This document shows, piece after piece, positions 15,811 to 26,899 of a DNA stretch of 64,000 bases. The stretch is from Tellurirhabdus rosea. Its GTDB lineage: Bacteria > Bacteroidota > Bacteroidia > Cytophagales > Spirosomataceae. The notes below the pieces were generated by a model. It did not search any database. It worked only from the letters and a program-made list of their open reading frames with translations, and had not been told where the DNA came from. The stretch covers positions 508,001 to 572,000 of the forward strand of contig NZ_CP111085.1 in NCBI RefSeq assembly GCF_026278345.1, read 5' to 3'. Every line of letters starts with the position of its first letter. The stretch's first letter is position 1. The translations under genes and the position numbers were made by a program.

Positions 15811-15949
15811 GATCAGAGATAAGGTACTAGAGGGTAGTCAGCTTGCCGTTCAGCGAATGCTTGATCGGAAGAGACGGGACAATGCGGATGTTGTTGTTTC
15901 TCAAAACGGTAAAGTCACCAAAGTAGCAGCCAAAGACGTAAAGCAGTAA
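15797..15949 (+). CDS. Small protein coupled to the zeta-like kinase
   Basis: A 50-residue reading frame starting MTHVEIRDKVLEGSQLAVQR and rich in basic and valine residues, with VVVSQNGKVTKVAAKDVKQ at the C-terminus. Its ATG overlaps the end of the kinase gene by 14 bp, a sign of translational coupling. A helical N-terminus followed by a short beta hairpin is predicted by eye. Similar short proteins accompany zeta-like kinases in other bacteria, so an antitoxin or partner role is plausible, but I know of no characterised member. Confidence 0.65.
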   Translation: MTHVEIRDKVLEGSQLAVQRMLDRKRRDNADVVVSQNGKVTKVAAKDVKQ

Positions 15950-15957
15950 AACGTGCC

Positions 15958-16126
15958 AAAATCGCTATTTTCTGTGCATATGCAGGAAAGGTCTTTGCTC
16001 GACAATTGCAGGAACTTTCATAACACTCGTATGAGCTATAAAATAGAGCGGGAAATTATCTCCTTCTAAAATCCCCCCAATACCGTTTCCCTCCCACATA
16101 CCCCCTCTGAACTAAAATCGCTATTT
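15958..16126. repeat. Short direct repeat flanking the right edge of the island
   Basis: AAAATCGCTATTTTCTG at 15958 recurs as AAAATCGCTATTTCCTG at 16114, differing at one base, 156 bp apart. The DNA between is non-coding. It may mark an old duplication at the junction between the accessory genes and the leu operon leader. No transposase or integrase is present. Confidence 0.5.
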
Positions 16127-16146
16127 CCTGAACGTATACCGTGACG

Positions 16147-16183
16147 GTCGTTGGGCGGCAAATGCGCACCTTTGCCTAACGAC
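16147..16183. promoter_or_regulatory. Inverted repeat just upstream of leuC
   Basis: GTCGTTGGGC (16147-16156) and GCCTAACGAC (16174-16183) pair over 10 bp with a single G-T wobble and end 14 bp before the chosen leuC ATG. The loop contains CACCTTTG, a near match to the -7 consensus. It could be an operator or a leader hairpin controlling the leu genes. Confidence 0.4.
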
Positions 16184-16197
16184 TTTCAATGTACACT

Positions 16198-17604
16198 ATG
16201 AATACCCCCCAGACCCTTTTCGACAAAGTGTGGGACGCCCACGTGGTGCGGAAGATTGAGGACGGGCCGGATGTGCTCTTTATCGACCGTCATTTTATTC
16301 ACGAAGTCACCAGCCCGGTGGCCTTCCTCGGCCTCGAAAGCCGCGGCATCGGCGTGATGTTCCCGAACAAGACCTTCGCTACCGCCGACCACAACACCCC
16401 GACCATCAACCAGCACCTGCCCGTTCAGGACCCGCTGTCGGCCAACCAGCTCGACGCGCTAGCCCGTAACTCGGCCAAGTACGGCATTTCGCACTGGGGC
16501 CTCGGCCACGCCAAAAACGGCATCGTGCACGTGGTAGGACCAGAAAACGGCATCACCCAGCCCGGCATGACCATCGTCTGCGGCGACTCGCATACGTCCA
16601 CCCACGGCGCGTTTGGGGCCATCGCCTTCGGCATCGGCACCTCGGAGGTGGAAATGGTGCTCTCCTCGCAGTGCATCATGCAGCCGAAGCCGAAGAAAAT
16701 GCGCATCACCATCGACGGCCAGCTCCAGAAAGGCGTGCTGCCGAAGGACGTGGCGCTCTACATTATTTCGCAAATCTCAGCCTCCGGTGCGACGGGCTAC
16801 TTCGTCGAATACGCCGGGGAGGTGTTCCGCAGCATGAGCATGGAAGGCCGCATGACGGTCTGCAACCTGAGCATCGAAATGGGTGCCCGCGGCGGCATGA
16901 TCGCCCCGGACGAAAAGACGTTTGCCTACCTCAACGGCCGCGAACAGGCTCCGAAAGGCGACGCCTGGGACAAAGCCCTCGCCTACTGGCAGACGCTCTA
17001 CACGGAGGAAGGCGCTGCCTTCGACCTCGAATACGTCTACGACGCCGCCAACATCGAACCGCAGATCACCTACGGCACAAACCCCGGCCTCGGCACGGGC
17101 ATTACGAAAGCCATCCCGACGGCCGACCAGGTCCTCGACGGCGCGGCTTCTTATGCCAAATCACTGAACTACATGGGTTTCCACGAAAACGAAGCCATCA
17201 TCGGCAAGCCCATCGATTACGTCTTCCTCGGCAGCTGCACCAACGGCCGCATCGAAGACTTCCGCGCCTTCGCCTCCATCGTGAAAGGCCGCCGGAAAGC
17301 CGATAACGTGACGGCCTGGCTCGTGCCGGGTTCGCATATCGTGGAAGCACAAATCCGGGAAGAAGGCATTCTCGACATCCTGAACGCGGCCGGTTTCGAA
17401 CTGCGTCAGCCGGGCTGCTCGGCCTGTCTGGCCATGAACGACGACAAGATTCCGGCGGGTAAATACGCCGTTTCGACCTCGAACCGCAACTTCGAAGGCC
17501 GTCAGGGACCCGGTGCCCGCACGCTCCTCGCCAGTCCGCTGGTCGCCGCCGCCGCCGCCGTAACGGGTGTGGTAACGGACCCGCGCGAGTTAATGAAAAA
17601 TTAA
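16198..17604 (+). CDS. leuC: 3-isopropylmalate dehydratase large subunit
   Basis: A 468-residue aconitase-family enzyme that isomerises 2- to 3-isopropylmalate with LeuD (leucine pathway). The [4Fe-4S] ligands are Cys347 in FLGSCTNGR and Cys407/Cys410 in [10 protein letters not shown]. Other signatures are [40 protein letters not shown] [14 protein letters not shown], and [13 protein letters not shown]. The ATG at 16198 matches the short N-terminus of relatives; the ATG at 16189 would add three residues. leuD follows after an inverted repeat. The same pair also serves the citramalate route to isoleucine. Confidence 0.96.
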   Translation: MNTPQTLFDKVWDAHVVRKIEDGPDVLFIDRHFIHEVTSPVAFLGLESRGIGVMFPNKTFATADHNTPTINQHLPVQDPLSANQLDALARNSAKYGISHWGLGHAKNGIVHVVGPENGITQPGMTIVCGDSHTSTHGAFGAIAFGIGTSEVEMVLSSQCIMQPKPKKMRITIDGQLQKGVLPKDVALYIISQISASGATGYFVEYAGEVFRSMSMEGRMTVCNLSIEMGARGGMIAPDEKTFAYLNGREQAPKGDAWDKALAYWQTLYTEEGAAFDLEYVYDAANIEPQITYGTNPGLGTGITKAIPTADQVLDGAASYAKSLNYMGFHENEAIIGKPIDYVFLGSCTNGRIEDFRAFASIVKGRRKADNVTAWLVPGSHIVEAQIREEGILDILNAAGFELRQPGCSACLAMNDDKIPAGKYAVSTSNRNFEGRQGPGARTLLASPLVAAAAAVTGVVTDPRELMKN

Positions 17605-17715
17605 AAATTAAAAGTGAAAAGTAAGCTTCGTCCAGGGACCAGGCACTTCGACGGAGCCTACCACGGGCAGCGGTCCACTTTTAAACTTTTAATTTTTAAC
17701 TTTTAACTTTTAATT
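17599..17715. repeat. Intergenic inverted repeat between leuC and leuD
   Basis: Left arm 17599-17622 (AATTAAAAATTAAAAGTGAA) and right arm about 17677-17715 are inverted copies built of TTAAAAAT/TTAAAAGT units. The right arm has extra units. The loop carries a GCTTCGTC...GACGGAGC core. The arm type recurs at 50676-50787. Confidence 0.75.
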
Positions 17716-17720
17716 CCTTT

Positions 17721-18317
17721 ATGGCATACGATAAATTCACCATACTCCGCAGTTCTGCCGTTCCGATGCCGATTGAGAACGTGGATACTGACCAGATTAT
17801 CCCCGCGCGCTTCCTGAAAGCGACCGAGCGCAAGGGCTTTGGCGACAACCTGTTCCGCGACTGGCGCTACAACGCCGACGGCACGCCGAAGGAAGATTTC
17901 ATCCTGAACAACCCGATCTACGGCGGACAAATCCTCGTCGGGGGCAAGAACTTCGGTTCGGGTTCGAGCCGCGAGCACGCCGCCTGGGCGATTTACGACT
18001 ACGGCTTCCGCTGCGTGATTTCGAGCTTTTTTGCCGATATTTTCAAGAACAACTCCCTGAACGTCGGCATCCTGCCCGTGCAGGTGAGCCCGGAGTTTCT
18101 GCACCAGATTTTCCTGGCCATCGAAGCCGACCCGAAAGCGGAGATTGAAGTGAACCTGCCCGATCAGACCGTCACGATTCTGGCAACGGGCGAACAGGAG
18201 TCGTTTACGATCAACGGCTACAAGAAACACAACATGATGAACGGCTTCGACGACATCGATTACCTGCAGTCCATGAAAGCCGAAATCCAGCAATTCGCCA
18301 CGGCGAGCCCATATTAA
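17721..18317 (+). CDS. leuD: 3-isopropylmalate dehydratase small subunit
   Basis: A 198-residue swivelling subunit that completes the LeuCD isomerase. Signatures: VDTDQIIPARFLK near the N-terminus, then GGKNFGSGSSREHAAWAIYD, and CVISSFFADIFKNNSLNVGI. Length is normal. It lies in the leu operon between leuC and an isopropylmalate/citramalate synthase gene. Confidence 0.96.
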   Translation: MAYDKFTILRSSAVPMPIENVDTDQIIPARFLKATERKGFGDNLFRDWRYNADGTPKEDFILNNPIYGGQILVGGKNFGSGSSREHAAWAIYDYGFRCVISSFFADIFKNNSLNVGILPVQVSPEFLHQIFLAIEADPKAEIEVNLPDQTVTILATGEQESFTINGYKKHNMMNGFDDIDYLQSMKAEIQQFATASPY

Positions 18318-18320
18318 TCG

Positions 18321-18410
18321 TTGAATGATTGAATTTTGATTGATTGGCTGCGCCATGTCCAGGTTTTTGCGGAGCTATTCTATCATTCAAAATTCAATCA
18401 TTCAAAATTC
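18321..18410. repeat. Intergenic inverted repeat between leuD and synthase gene
   Basis: Left arm TTGAATGATTGAATTTTGAT (from 18321) and right arm ending about 18410 (ATCATTCAAAATTCAATCAT) are inverted copies. The loop has a GGCTGCGCC...GCGGAGC core. Arms resemble those of the cysH-cysD repeat at 9330-9417. Confidence 0.75.
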
Positions 18411-18418
18411 CTAAACCC

Positions 18419-19984
18419 ATGACCAAACGATACCTCGAAATCATGGATACGACACTCCGGGACGGCGAACAAACGTCCGGGGTGTCGTTTTCTGCTTCTG
18501 AAAAGCTGACCATTGCCCAATTGCTCCTGCAGGAAGTGCGCGTCGATCGCATTGAAGTCGCCTCCGCCCGGGTGTCGGACGGGGAGTTTCAGGCCGTGCG
18601 CAAAATCACCGACTGGGCGCGGGAGGCCGGTCTGCTGGACCGGATCGAGGTACTGACGTTCGTTGACGGCGATACGTCCATCAACTGGATGCTGGCGGCC
18701 GGTGCGCGGGTGATGAACCTGCTGACCAAAGGTTCGCTCAACCACCTCACCCACCAGCTCCGGAAAACACCGGACGAGCACTTTTCGGACATTGCCCAAG
18801 TCATCGAGTTGGCACGCATTAACGACATCTCCTGCAATGTTTACCTCGAAGACTGGAGCAACGGCATGCGCAGCTCCCCCGAGTACGTGTTCCAGCTGCT
18901 CGATTTTCTGACCACCCAGCCCGTCCGCCGCATCCTGCTGCCCGACACCCTCGGCGTGCTGACGCCGGGCGAAACGTATGCCTTTATCCGGACGCTGCGC
19001 GAACGCTATCCCGACGCCCATTTCGATTTTCACGCTCATAACGACTACGACCTGAGCATCGCCAACGTCCTCGAAGCCGTTCGGGCGGGGGCCAACGGGC
19101 TGCACCTGACGGTCAACGGTATGGGCGAACGGGCCGGAAACGCGCCGCTGGCCTCAGCGGTGGCCGTGCTGAACGACTTTGTGAAAGACGTTGAAATTGC
19201 GGTCAACGAAAACTCGCTCTACACCGTCAGTAAGCTCGTTGAAACGTTCTCGGGCTTCCGGATTCCGGCCAACAAGCCGGTGGTCGGCGAAAACGTGTTT
19301 ACGCAGACGGCCGGGATTCACGCCGACGGCGACAACAAGAACAACCTGTATTTCAACGACCTCATGCCTGAACGCTTTGGGCGGCGGCGGAAATACGCGC
19401 TCGGCAAAACCTCCGGCAAGGCCAACATCGAAAAGAATCTGCAGGAACTGGGCCTGAAACTGTCGTCCGAGGATCTGAAGAAAGTCACCCAGCGCATCAT
19501 CGAACTTGGCGACCGCAAGGAAATGGTGACGCGGGAAGACCTGCCGTACATCATTTCGGACGTGCTGGACAGCAACGCCATCGAGGAAAAAGTAACGGTT
19601 CTGAATTACGTCCTGACGCATTCCAAAGGGCTGCGGCCCTCCGCTACGGTGCTGGTCCGGATGGGCGAGGAGACTTTTGAGGAACACGCGCAGGGCGACG
19701 GACAGTACGACGCTTTCATGAACGCACTCAAAAAAATCTACGCCCGGAAGTGCCTTCACCTGCCGATGCTGACCGATTACGCCGTCCGGATTCCGCCCGG
19801 TGGAAAAACCGACGCCCTTTGCGAGACCATCATCACGTGGAGCATCAATAACAAGGATGTCAAAACCCGCGGCCTGGACTCCGACCAGACGGTTTCGGCC
19901 ATTCAGGCGACGCAAAAAATGCTGAACCTGCTGGGCATGTCGCAGCCCGTCCCGAAGCCGGTCGCGCAGGAAGTGCTTTCGTAA
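18419..19984 (+). CDS. 2-isopropylmalate/citramalate synthase family protein
   Basis: A 521-residue DRE-TIM metallolyase that condenses acetyl-CoA with a 2-oxo acid. The catalytic start is MDTTLRDGEQTSGVSFSASE; metal ligands lie in FDFHAHNDYDLSIAN, and GMGERAGNAPLA and TAGIHADGDNKN follow. Residues about 385-505 form the LeuA allosteric domain. Its neighbours leuC and leuD fit either leucine synthesis or the citramalate route to isoleucine; the sequence resembles the CimA-like branch more than classical LeuA, but I cannot settle substrate by eye. The ATG at 18419 is used; the earlier one at 18344 is in the repeat. Confidence 0.85.
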   Translation: MTKRYLEIMDTTLRDGEQTSGVSFSASEKLTIAQLLLQEVRVDRIEVASARVSDGEFQAVRKITDWAREAGLLDRIEVLTFVDGDTSINWMLAAGARVMNLLTKGSLNHLTHQLRKTPDEHFSDIAQVIELARINDISCNVYLEDWSNGMRSSPEYVFQLLDFLTTQPVRRILLPDTLGVLTPGETYAFIRTLRERYPDAHFDFHAHNDYDLSIANVLEAVRAGANGLHLTVNGMGERAGNAPLASAVAVLNDFVKDVEIAVNENSLYTVSKLVETFSGFRIPANKPVVGENVFTQTAGIHADGDNKNNLYFNDLMPERFGRRRKYALGKTSGKANIEKNLQELGLKLSSEDLKKVTQRIIELGDRKEMVTREDLPYIISDVLDSNAIEEKVTVLNYVLTHSKGLRPSATVLVRMGEETFEEHAQGDGQYDAFMNALKKIYARKCLHLPMLTDYAVRIPPGGKTDALCETIITWSINNKDVKTRGLDSDQTVSAIQATQKMLNLLGMSQPVPKPVAQEVLS

Positions 19985-20098
19985 AGGTCGAAAAGAGTTG
20001 TCTTGCAAACTGCCCGTTGGTCCGGTTTGTGAGGCAACTCTTTTCGAACCCAAAACCTCCGCCGCCGGTTACCCTTTCATACAACCTCTTCCAGTGCA

Positions 20099-21283
20099 GT
20101 GGCAAACGATTCGAGCGAGTTAAGCATACCCCTTCCCAGTAAGTCTCTCCGGCTCTCCCGCCTTTCCATTTCGGTCTTTTTCTTTATTTCGGGTTTCGGC
20201 TTTTCCAACTGGGCGTCGCGCATTCCCAACATTCAGCACCAGCTGGGCTTAAGCGAGGCTCAACTGGGCACCATTCTGTTTGTGATGCCGATGGGTATGC
20301 TGTTGATGATGCCGCTGACGGGGTATCTGGTCAACCGCTTCAGCAGCCGGGTCATGATTCTGGTCGGGGCGCTCGTCCTGAACGCCCTGCTGGCCGTGCT
20401 GGGTTTCGCCGCGACGGGCTGGCAACTGGCCTTCGTGCTGTTCTTTTTCGGCTCGGCGCGGAATATGCTCAGTATTTCGGTCAACGCGCAGTCGGTGGAG
20501 TTGCAGAACCTCTACGACCGTTCGATCATTTCGTCATTTCACGGCATCTGGAGCATTGCCGGATTTGCGGGGGCCGGGCTGGGCATGCTGATGATTTCGA
20601 TGGGCGTTACTCCGGCCTGGCATTTTCTGATTGTGGCGCTGGCGCTGGTCGTGGCGGCTTTGGGAATGCATCCGTACACGGTTCACGACAAACCGCAGCC
20701 GCCGGTAAGCCACCGTCCGGCCGAACGCGGCTCGGTCTTTGTCATTCCCGATAAATCGTTGTTGAAATTCGGCTTTATGTCGTTTTCGGCCATGGCTGCC
20801 GAAGGCACGCTCTACGACTGGAGCGGGGTTTACTTCCGGAAAGTGGTGCAGGCCAGCGAAAGCCTTTCGGCGGCCGGATTTACGTTTTTTATGATTGCCA
20901 TGACGCTCGGCCGCTTCTCCGGCGACTGGGTGGTCAACCGGCTTGGGCGCCGAAACGTACTGAAATACAGCGGATTTTTGATGTTCGCCGGAATGTTCCT
21001 GGCGGCGGCCTTTCCGCACCCGATTACGGCTTGTCTCGGCTTTGTGATGGTCGGTTTCGGGACGTCCAACGTGGTGCCGCTGGTGATTCAGATTGCCACG
21101 CAGAACAGCGAAGGGCCGGTGGGGTCGATCATTACCGGCGTCACCACCATTGCCTATTTCGGCTTTCTGCTGGTGCCGCCCATCGTGGGTTATCTGGCCG
21201 AGGCGCTGAACTTACAGTGGTCGTTTGGCATGATGAGCCTGTTCGGCCTATTAGTGGTCTGGCTCGTGAGCCGGGTCCGATAA
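20099..21283 (+). CDS. MFS transporter, YbjJ-like
   Basis: A 394-residue major facilitator protein with about twelve hydrophobic helices. The N-terminus has FSNWASRIPNIQHQLGLSEA, a motif of YbjJ/FucP-like carriers, and the loop between helices 2 and 3 reads GYLVNRFSSRVMILVGAL, the MFS signature. A second-half copy reads GDWVVNRLGRRNVLKYSGF. GTG at 20099 is the only reasonable start. It follows the leu operon on the same strand after 114 bp. Substrate unknown; related proteins carry sugars or amino-acid derivatives. Confidence 0.85.
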   Translation: MANDSSELSIPLPSKSLRLSRLSISVFFFISGFGFSNWASRIPNIQHQLGLSEAQLGTILFVMPMGMLLMMPLTGYLVNRFSSRVMILVGALVLNALLAVLGFAATGWQLAFVLFFFGSARNMLSISVNAQSVELQNLYDRSIISSFHGIWSIAGFAGAGLGMLMISMGVTPAWHFLIVALALVVAALGMHPYTVHDKPQPPVSHRPAERGSVFVIPDKSLLKFGFMSFSAMAAEGTLYDWSGVYFRKVVQASESLSAAGFTFFMIAMTLGRFSGDWVVNRLGRRNVLKYSGFLMFAGMFLAAAFPHPITACLGFVMVGFGTSNVVPLVIQIATQNSEGPVGSIITGVTTIAYFGFLLVPPIVGYLAEALNLQWSFGMMSLFGLLVVWLVSRVR

Positions 21284-21304
21284 GACGCCATTCCGCCAAA
21301 AAAA

Positions 21305-21326
21305 GCCCACGGTTTAAACCGTGGGC
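21305..21326. terminator. Perfect palindrome between convergent genes
   Basis: GCCCACGGTTT followed directly by AAACCGTGGGC, an 11-bp perfect stem, lies between the convergent MFS and M14 peptidase genes. It may act as a bidirectional terminator. Similar GCCCACGGTTxAAACCGTGGGC palindromes look like a dispersed element in this type of genome (recollection, not checked). Confidence 0.6.
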
Positions 21327-21378
21327 CACCAGATAATTCATCATGAACGACTAATCGTTTTAACGATTTAGCCGTAGG

Positions 21379-24168
<2,790 letters not shown>

Positions 24169-24365
24169 AGGATTTTTGAAAAATAGGATTGGAGAAAGAG
24201 GCCGGAATGGCTTTTCCTTACCAATTAGGCTATTTTATCCCAGAAAAAGAACCGGTAAACGCAAAAAAGTAACGCGAAAGGTCCTTCCGCGTTACGATTT
24301 TGCAAGTAGCTAATTTAAACCCAAAAAAGTCTTTTCCTTATCCAAAAAGACTATTCAGCCGGGCT

Positions 24366-25058
24366 TTATCGACTTTTCGATGTGCCGCTGCCCTTCATAT
24401 TATCGAGCATGCTCTGGGAAACCTGCATGTGCGTAATGACCAGCGGATGAGCCGCCGCCGCCAGTTCTTTCATGCTGGCATCCGAAGCGTTCTTTTCGAC
24501 CCGGCTCATCACCTGGTCGAGCATTTTATGCCCGTTTACGCCGCTTTCGCGCAGGTACATCTGGTCAAAACTGGTGCCCGTGGCGTTGCGCATCCGGGAA
24601 ACCATCGCCTGGGTTTTGGAATCCATTTCGGTCGGCAGCGTCATGCCTTTGGCCTGGGCGATTTCTTTCAGTTTGTTGGAAAGACCGGTCTGCTCCTCTA
24701 CTTCCGCCTGGGCGATTTTGCGAACCTCGTCCGTGCTGGCTTTCTCCAGCGCAATCCGGCTGATTTCGAGCTGCATCATGCCGCCCATCGCCACTTCCTT
24801 CATCAGGTTCTGATCGGCTCTCGACAGCGGGGCGCTCGTGGGCGTCACCGCCGCTACCTTGGCCGCGCCTTCCTTGTTCATCCGGTCGAGTTCCTCCATG
24901 TTCATGGACATGCCCATGGTGCTGTTCATCGAACCACCCGTCGATCCGCTGGTCGAGGTGTTTGTGCCCGGGTTGGTCCGGGTATCCCGTGTTTGCTGGG
25001 CATACGTGACCGTTGTCAGCGACAGCGCGATCAGGCCCATTGCCATTCCTTTTTTCAT
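24366..25058 (-). CDS. DUF4142 secreted protein
   Basis: A 230-residue protein with a signal peptide (MKKGMAMGLIALSLTTVTYA). Residues 22-55 are a Thr/Ser/Gly/Met-rich linker. Residues about 78-220 form the four-helix ferritin-like DUF4142 domain (LSRADQNLMKEVAMGGMMQL, EISRIALEKASTDEVRKIAQ, ESGVNGHKMLDQVM). Members are periplasmic with no established biochemical role. The gene lies 197 bp upstream of the M14 peptidase on the same strand, with no overlap. Confidence 0.88.
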   Translation of the reverse strand: MKKGMAMGLIALSLTTVTYAQQTRDTRTNPGTNTSTSGSTGGSMNSTMGMSMNMEELDRMNKEGAAKVAAVTPTSAPLSRADQNLMKEVAMGGMMQLEISRIALEKASTDEVRKIAQAEVEEQTGLSNKLKEIAQAKGMTLPTEMDSKTQAMVSRMRNATGTSFDQMYLRESGVNGHKMLDQVMSRVEKNASDASMKELAAAAHPLVITHMQVSQSMLDNMKGSGTSKSR

Positions 25059-25142
25059 AACGTGTGGAAAATAGTTAGTTGACTTCCTTCCTGTAACTGC
25101 CCGAAGAGGGCTGAGGTTTGGAAATATTAGAAGTAAGTCTAT

Positions 25143-25175
25143 ATTTTCTATATAGATTTATTTTCTATATAGATT
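25143..25175. repeat. 17-bp tandem repeat
   Basis: ATTTTCTATATAGATT occurs at 25143-25158 and again at 25160-25175, a period of 17 bp. It lies in the 180-bp spacer upstream of the DUF4142 gene and downstream of the DEAD-box gene (both minus strand). It could be a regulator binding site for DUF4142; nothing else supports that. Confidence 0.6.
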
Positions 25176-25238
25176 CCACAACTCTTGCTCAAAGGAGTTA
25201 GCGAACGAGTTTTTGGCTTTGGTCAGGGGATCGATAAG

Positions 25239-26474
25239 CTACCGCCGTTTTTTCTTGCCGCGCCCGGATTCCCACTCTTCCGCTTCCTTGAGGAGGGCTT
25301 TCAGGTCGCTGGTAATTTCTTCGCTCAGGTCGCGGGTGGCCATGTAATCGGCTTTGGTGATGTCGATCCGGGCGATGGGGCCGCCGATGTATTGCTCAAT
25401 GCTGAAGAGCAGTTCTTTCTCCTCCGGCGCCGAGAACGAAACGGCTTCTCCCTTGGCCGTGCCCCGACCGGTCCGCCCGATGCGGTGGACGTAGTTTTCG
25501 GGCTGTTCGGGCAGGTCGTAATTGATGACGTACTCCACGTTCGGAATGTCGATGCCCCGGGCGCTCACGTCCGTCGCGATGAGGACTTTCGCTTCGCCCT
25601 CGCGGAACTGCTGCATAACGGCCAGGCGGTCGGTCTGCTCCTTGTCGCCGTGGATGGTCAGGCTCCGGATGCCGACCCGGTCGAGCGCCTTGGCGACCCG
25701 CTCTGCCCGGACTTTCGTGCGGACAAAGACCAGAACCTTGTTGTCGGGATGCTCCTTGATAAAGCGTTCCAGAAAGAACCGCTTGTCGTCCATTTCGATG
25801 AAGGCAACCGCGTGGTTGATGTTTTTGTTGACCGGATTGTCCGGTGAAATCTGAATCCGGACGGCATTGCGGACCAGTTTGTAGGCCAGCTTTTTGATGG
25901 TTTCGTCGATGGTTGCCGAGAAAAACAGCGTTTGCCGGTTGCGCGGCAGAAAGCGGATCAGGTCCTGTATGTCTTTCAGAAAGCCCCGTTCGAGCATGTG
26001 GTCGGCCTCGTCCACGATCAGCAGTTCCACGCGGCTCAGGTGCAGATGGCCCTGGTGCACGAGGTCGAAGACCCGGCCGGGCGTGGCGACGAGGATGTCA
26101 ATGCCTTTTTCGAGGCGGGCGATCTGCGGCCCCTGCTCCACCCCGCCAAAGACGCAGAACGTCTTCACGCGAGTATGCCGGCCGATTTCCTGAAACACTT
26201 CCGTCACCTGCTGGGCCAGTTCGCGGGTCGGCTCCATGACCACGCACTTGATGCCTTCGGTCCGGCTCGAAACCTTTCGTTCGTGCAGCAGGCTAATGGC
26301 CGGAATGGCAAAAGCGGCCGTTTTGCCCGTCCCCGTCTGTGCAATCGCCAGCACGTCCTCGCCCTTCAGAATGGAAGGAATAGCCTTGTACTGAATGTCC
26401 GTTGGGCGCTTGAACCCCAGCGTTTCGAGGTTGCGCTTTACTTCGGGCGCTATGTTGTAGTCTTGAAATTTCAT
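25239..26474 (-). CDS. DEAD-box RNA helicase, RhlE-like
   Basis: A 411-residue ATP-dependent RNA helicase. All core motifs are present: Q motif near FKRPTDIQYKAIP, motif I AQTGTGKT, Ia PTRELAQQ, II VDEADHML, III SATI, IV VLVFVRTK, V ATDVSARGIDIP, VI HRIGRTGRG. The C-terminal tail is short and basic (GRGKKKRR), as in RhlE-type helicases that remodel rRNA or mRNA. The order of motifs and length are normal. A near-consensus -7 box (TAATTTTA, minus strand, about 26479-26486) precedes it. Confidence 0.94.
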   Translation of the reverse strand: MKFQDYNIAPEVKRNLETLGFKRPTDIQYKAIPSILKGEDVLAIAQTGTGKTAAFAIPAISLLHERKVSSRTEGIKCVVMEPTRELAQQVTEVFQEIGRHTRVKTFCVFGGVEQGPQIARLEKGIDILVATPGRVFDLVHQGHLHLSRVELLIVDEADHMLERGFLKDIQDLIRFLPRNRQTLFFSATIDETIKKLAYKLVRNAVRIQISPDNPVNKNINHAVAFIEMDDKRFFLERFIKEHPDNKVLVFVRTKVRAERVAKALDRVGIRSLTIHGDKEQTDRLAVMQQFREGEAKVLIATDVSARGIDIPNVEYVINYDLPEQPENYVHRIGRTGRGTAKGEAVSFSAPEEKELLFSIEQYIGGPIARIDITKADYMATRDLSEEITSDLKALLKEAEEWESGRGKKKRR

Positions 26475-26519
26475 GTTTGTAAAATTAAGGCCTTTGGAAG
26501 CTTTCAGCAGAGGAACGGT

Positions 26520-26605
26520 TCTCGCAGATTACCGCAGATTTTCAGCGCAGATTCAACTGATTTTCTGCAAGCATCTGCGCCTGAAATCTGCGGCTATCTG
26601 CGAGA
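26520..26605. repeat. Inverted repeat of CGCAGAT units
   Basis: Left arm 26520-26552 and right arm 26573-26605 are near-perfect inverted copies, each with three CGCAGAT-like units (TCTCGCAGATTACCGCAGAT). It lies between two minus-strand genes, upstream of the DEAD-box gene and downstream of the VF530 gene. Confidence 0.82.
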
Positions 26606-26646
26606 AACATTAAACTGCGGGAAAAACCAATCCGCAAAGAAAAACC

Positions 26647-26871
26647 TCACCGCCGGCTCACCATCCGGATGTATAACTCCTCCACTTTCTGCCGCGCCCA
26701 GGGCGTTTTCCGGAGAAACGTGAGGCTCGATTTGATGCTCGGGTCGAACTGAAAGCAGCGGATCGGAATCCGGTCGCCGAGGTTCTCCCAGCCGTAATGA
26801 GCCACCAGTTCGCATAGAATTGTCTCCAGCGTAATGCCGTGGAGCGGGTTGTTGGGTTGTGATTCTGGCAT
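26647..26871 (-). CDS. VF530-family DNA-binding protein (DUF2132)
   Basis: A 74-residue protein with the near-invariant VF530 pattern: [40 protein letters not shown], then [23 protein letters not shown]. The family has an alpha-helical fold described as double-stranded DNA binding; the cellular role is not known. It lies 28 bp downstream of the radical SAM gene on the same strand and may be co-transcribed with it. Confidence 0.93.
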   Translation of the reverse strand: MPESQPNNPLHGITLETILCELVAHYGWENLGDRIPIRCFQFDPSIKSSLTFLRKTPWARQKVEELYIRMVSRR

Positions 26872-26899
26872 AAAAATAAATCTGATTGTCTGTAAACGG

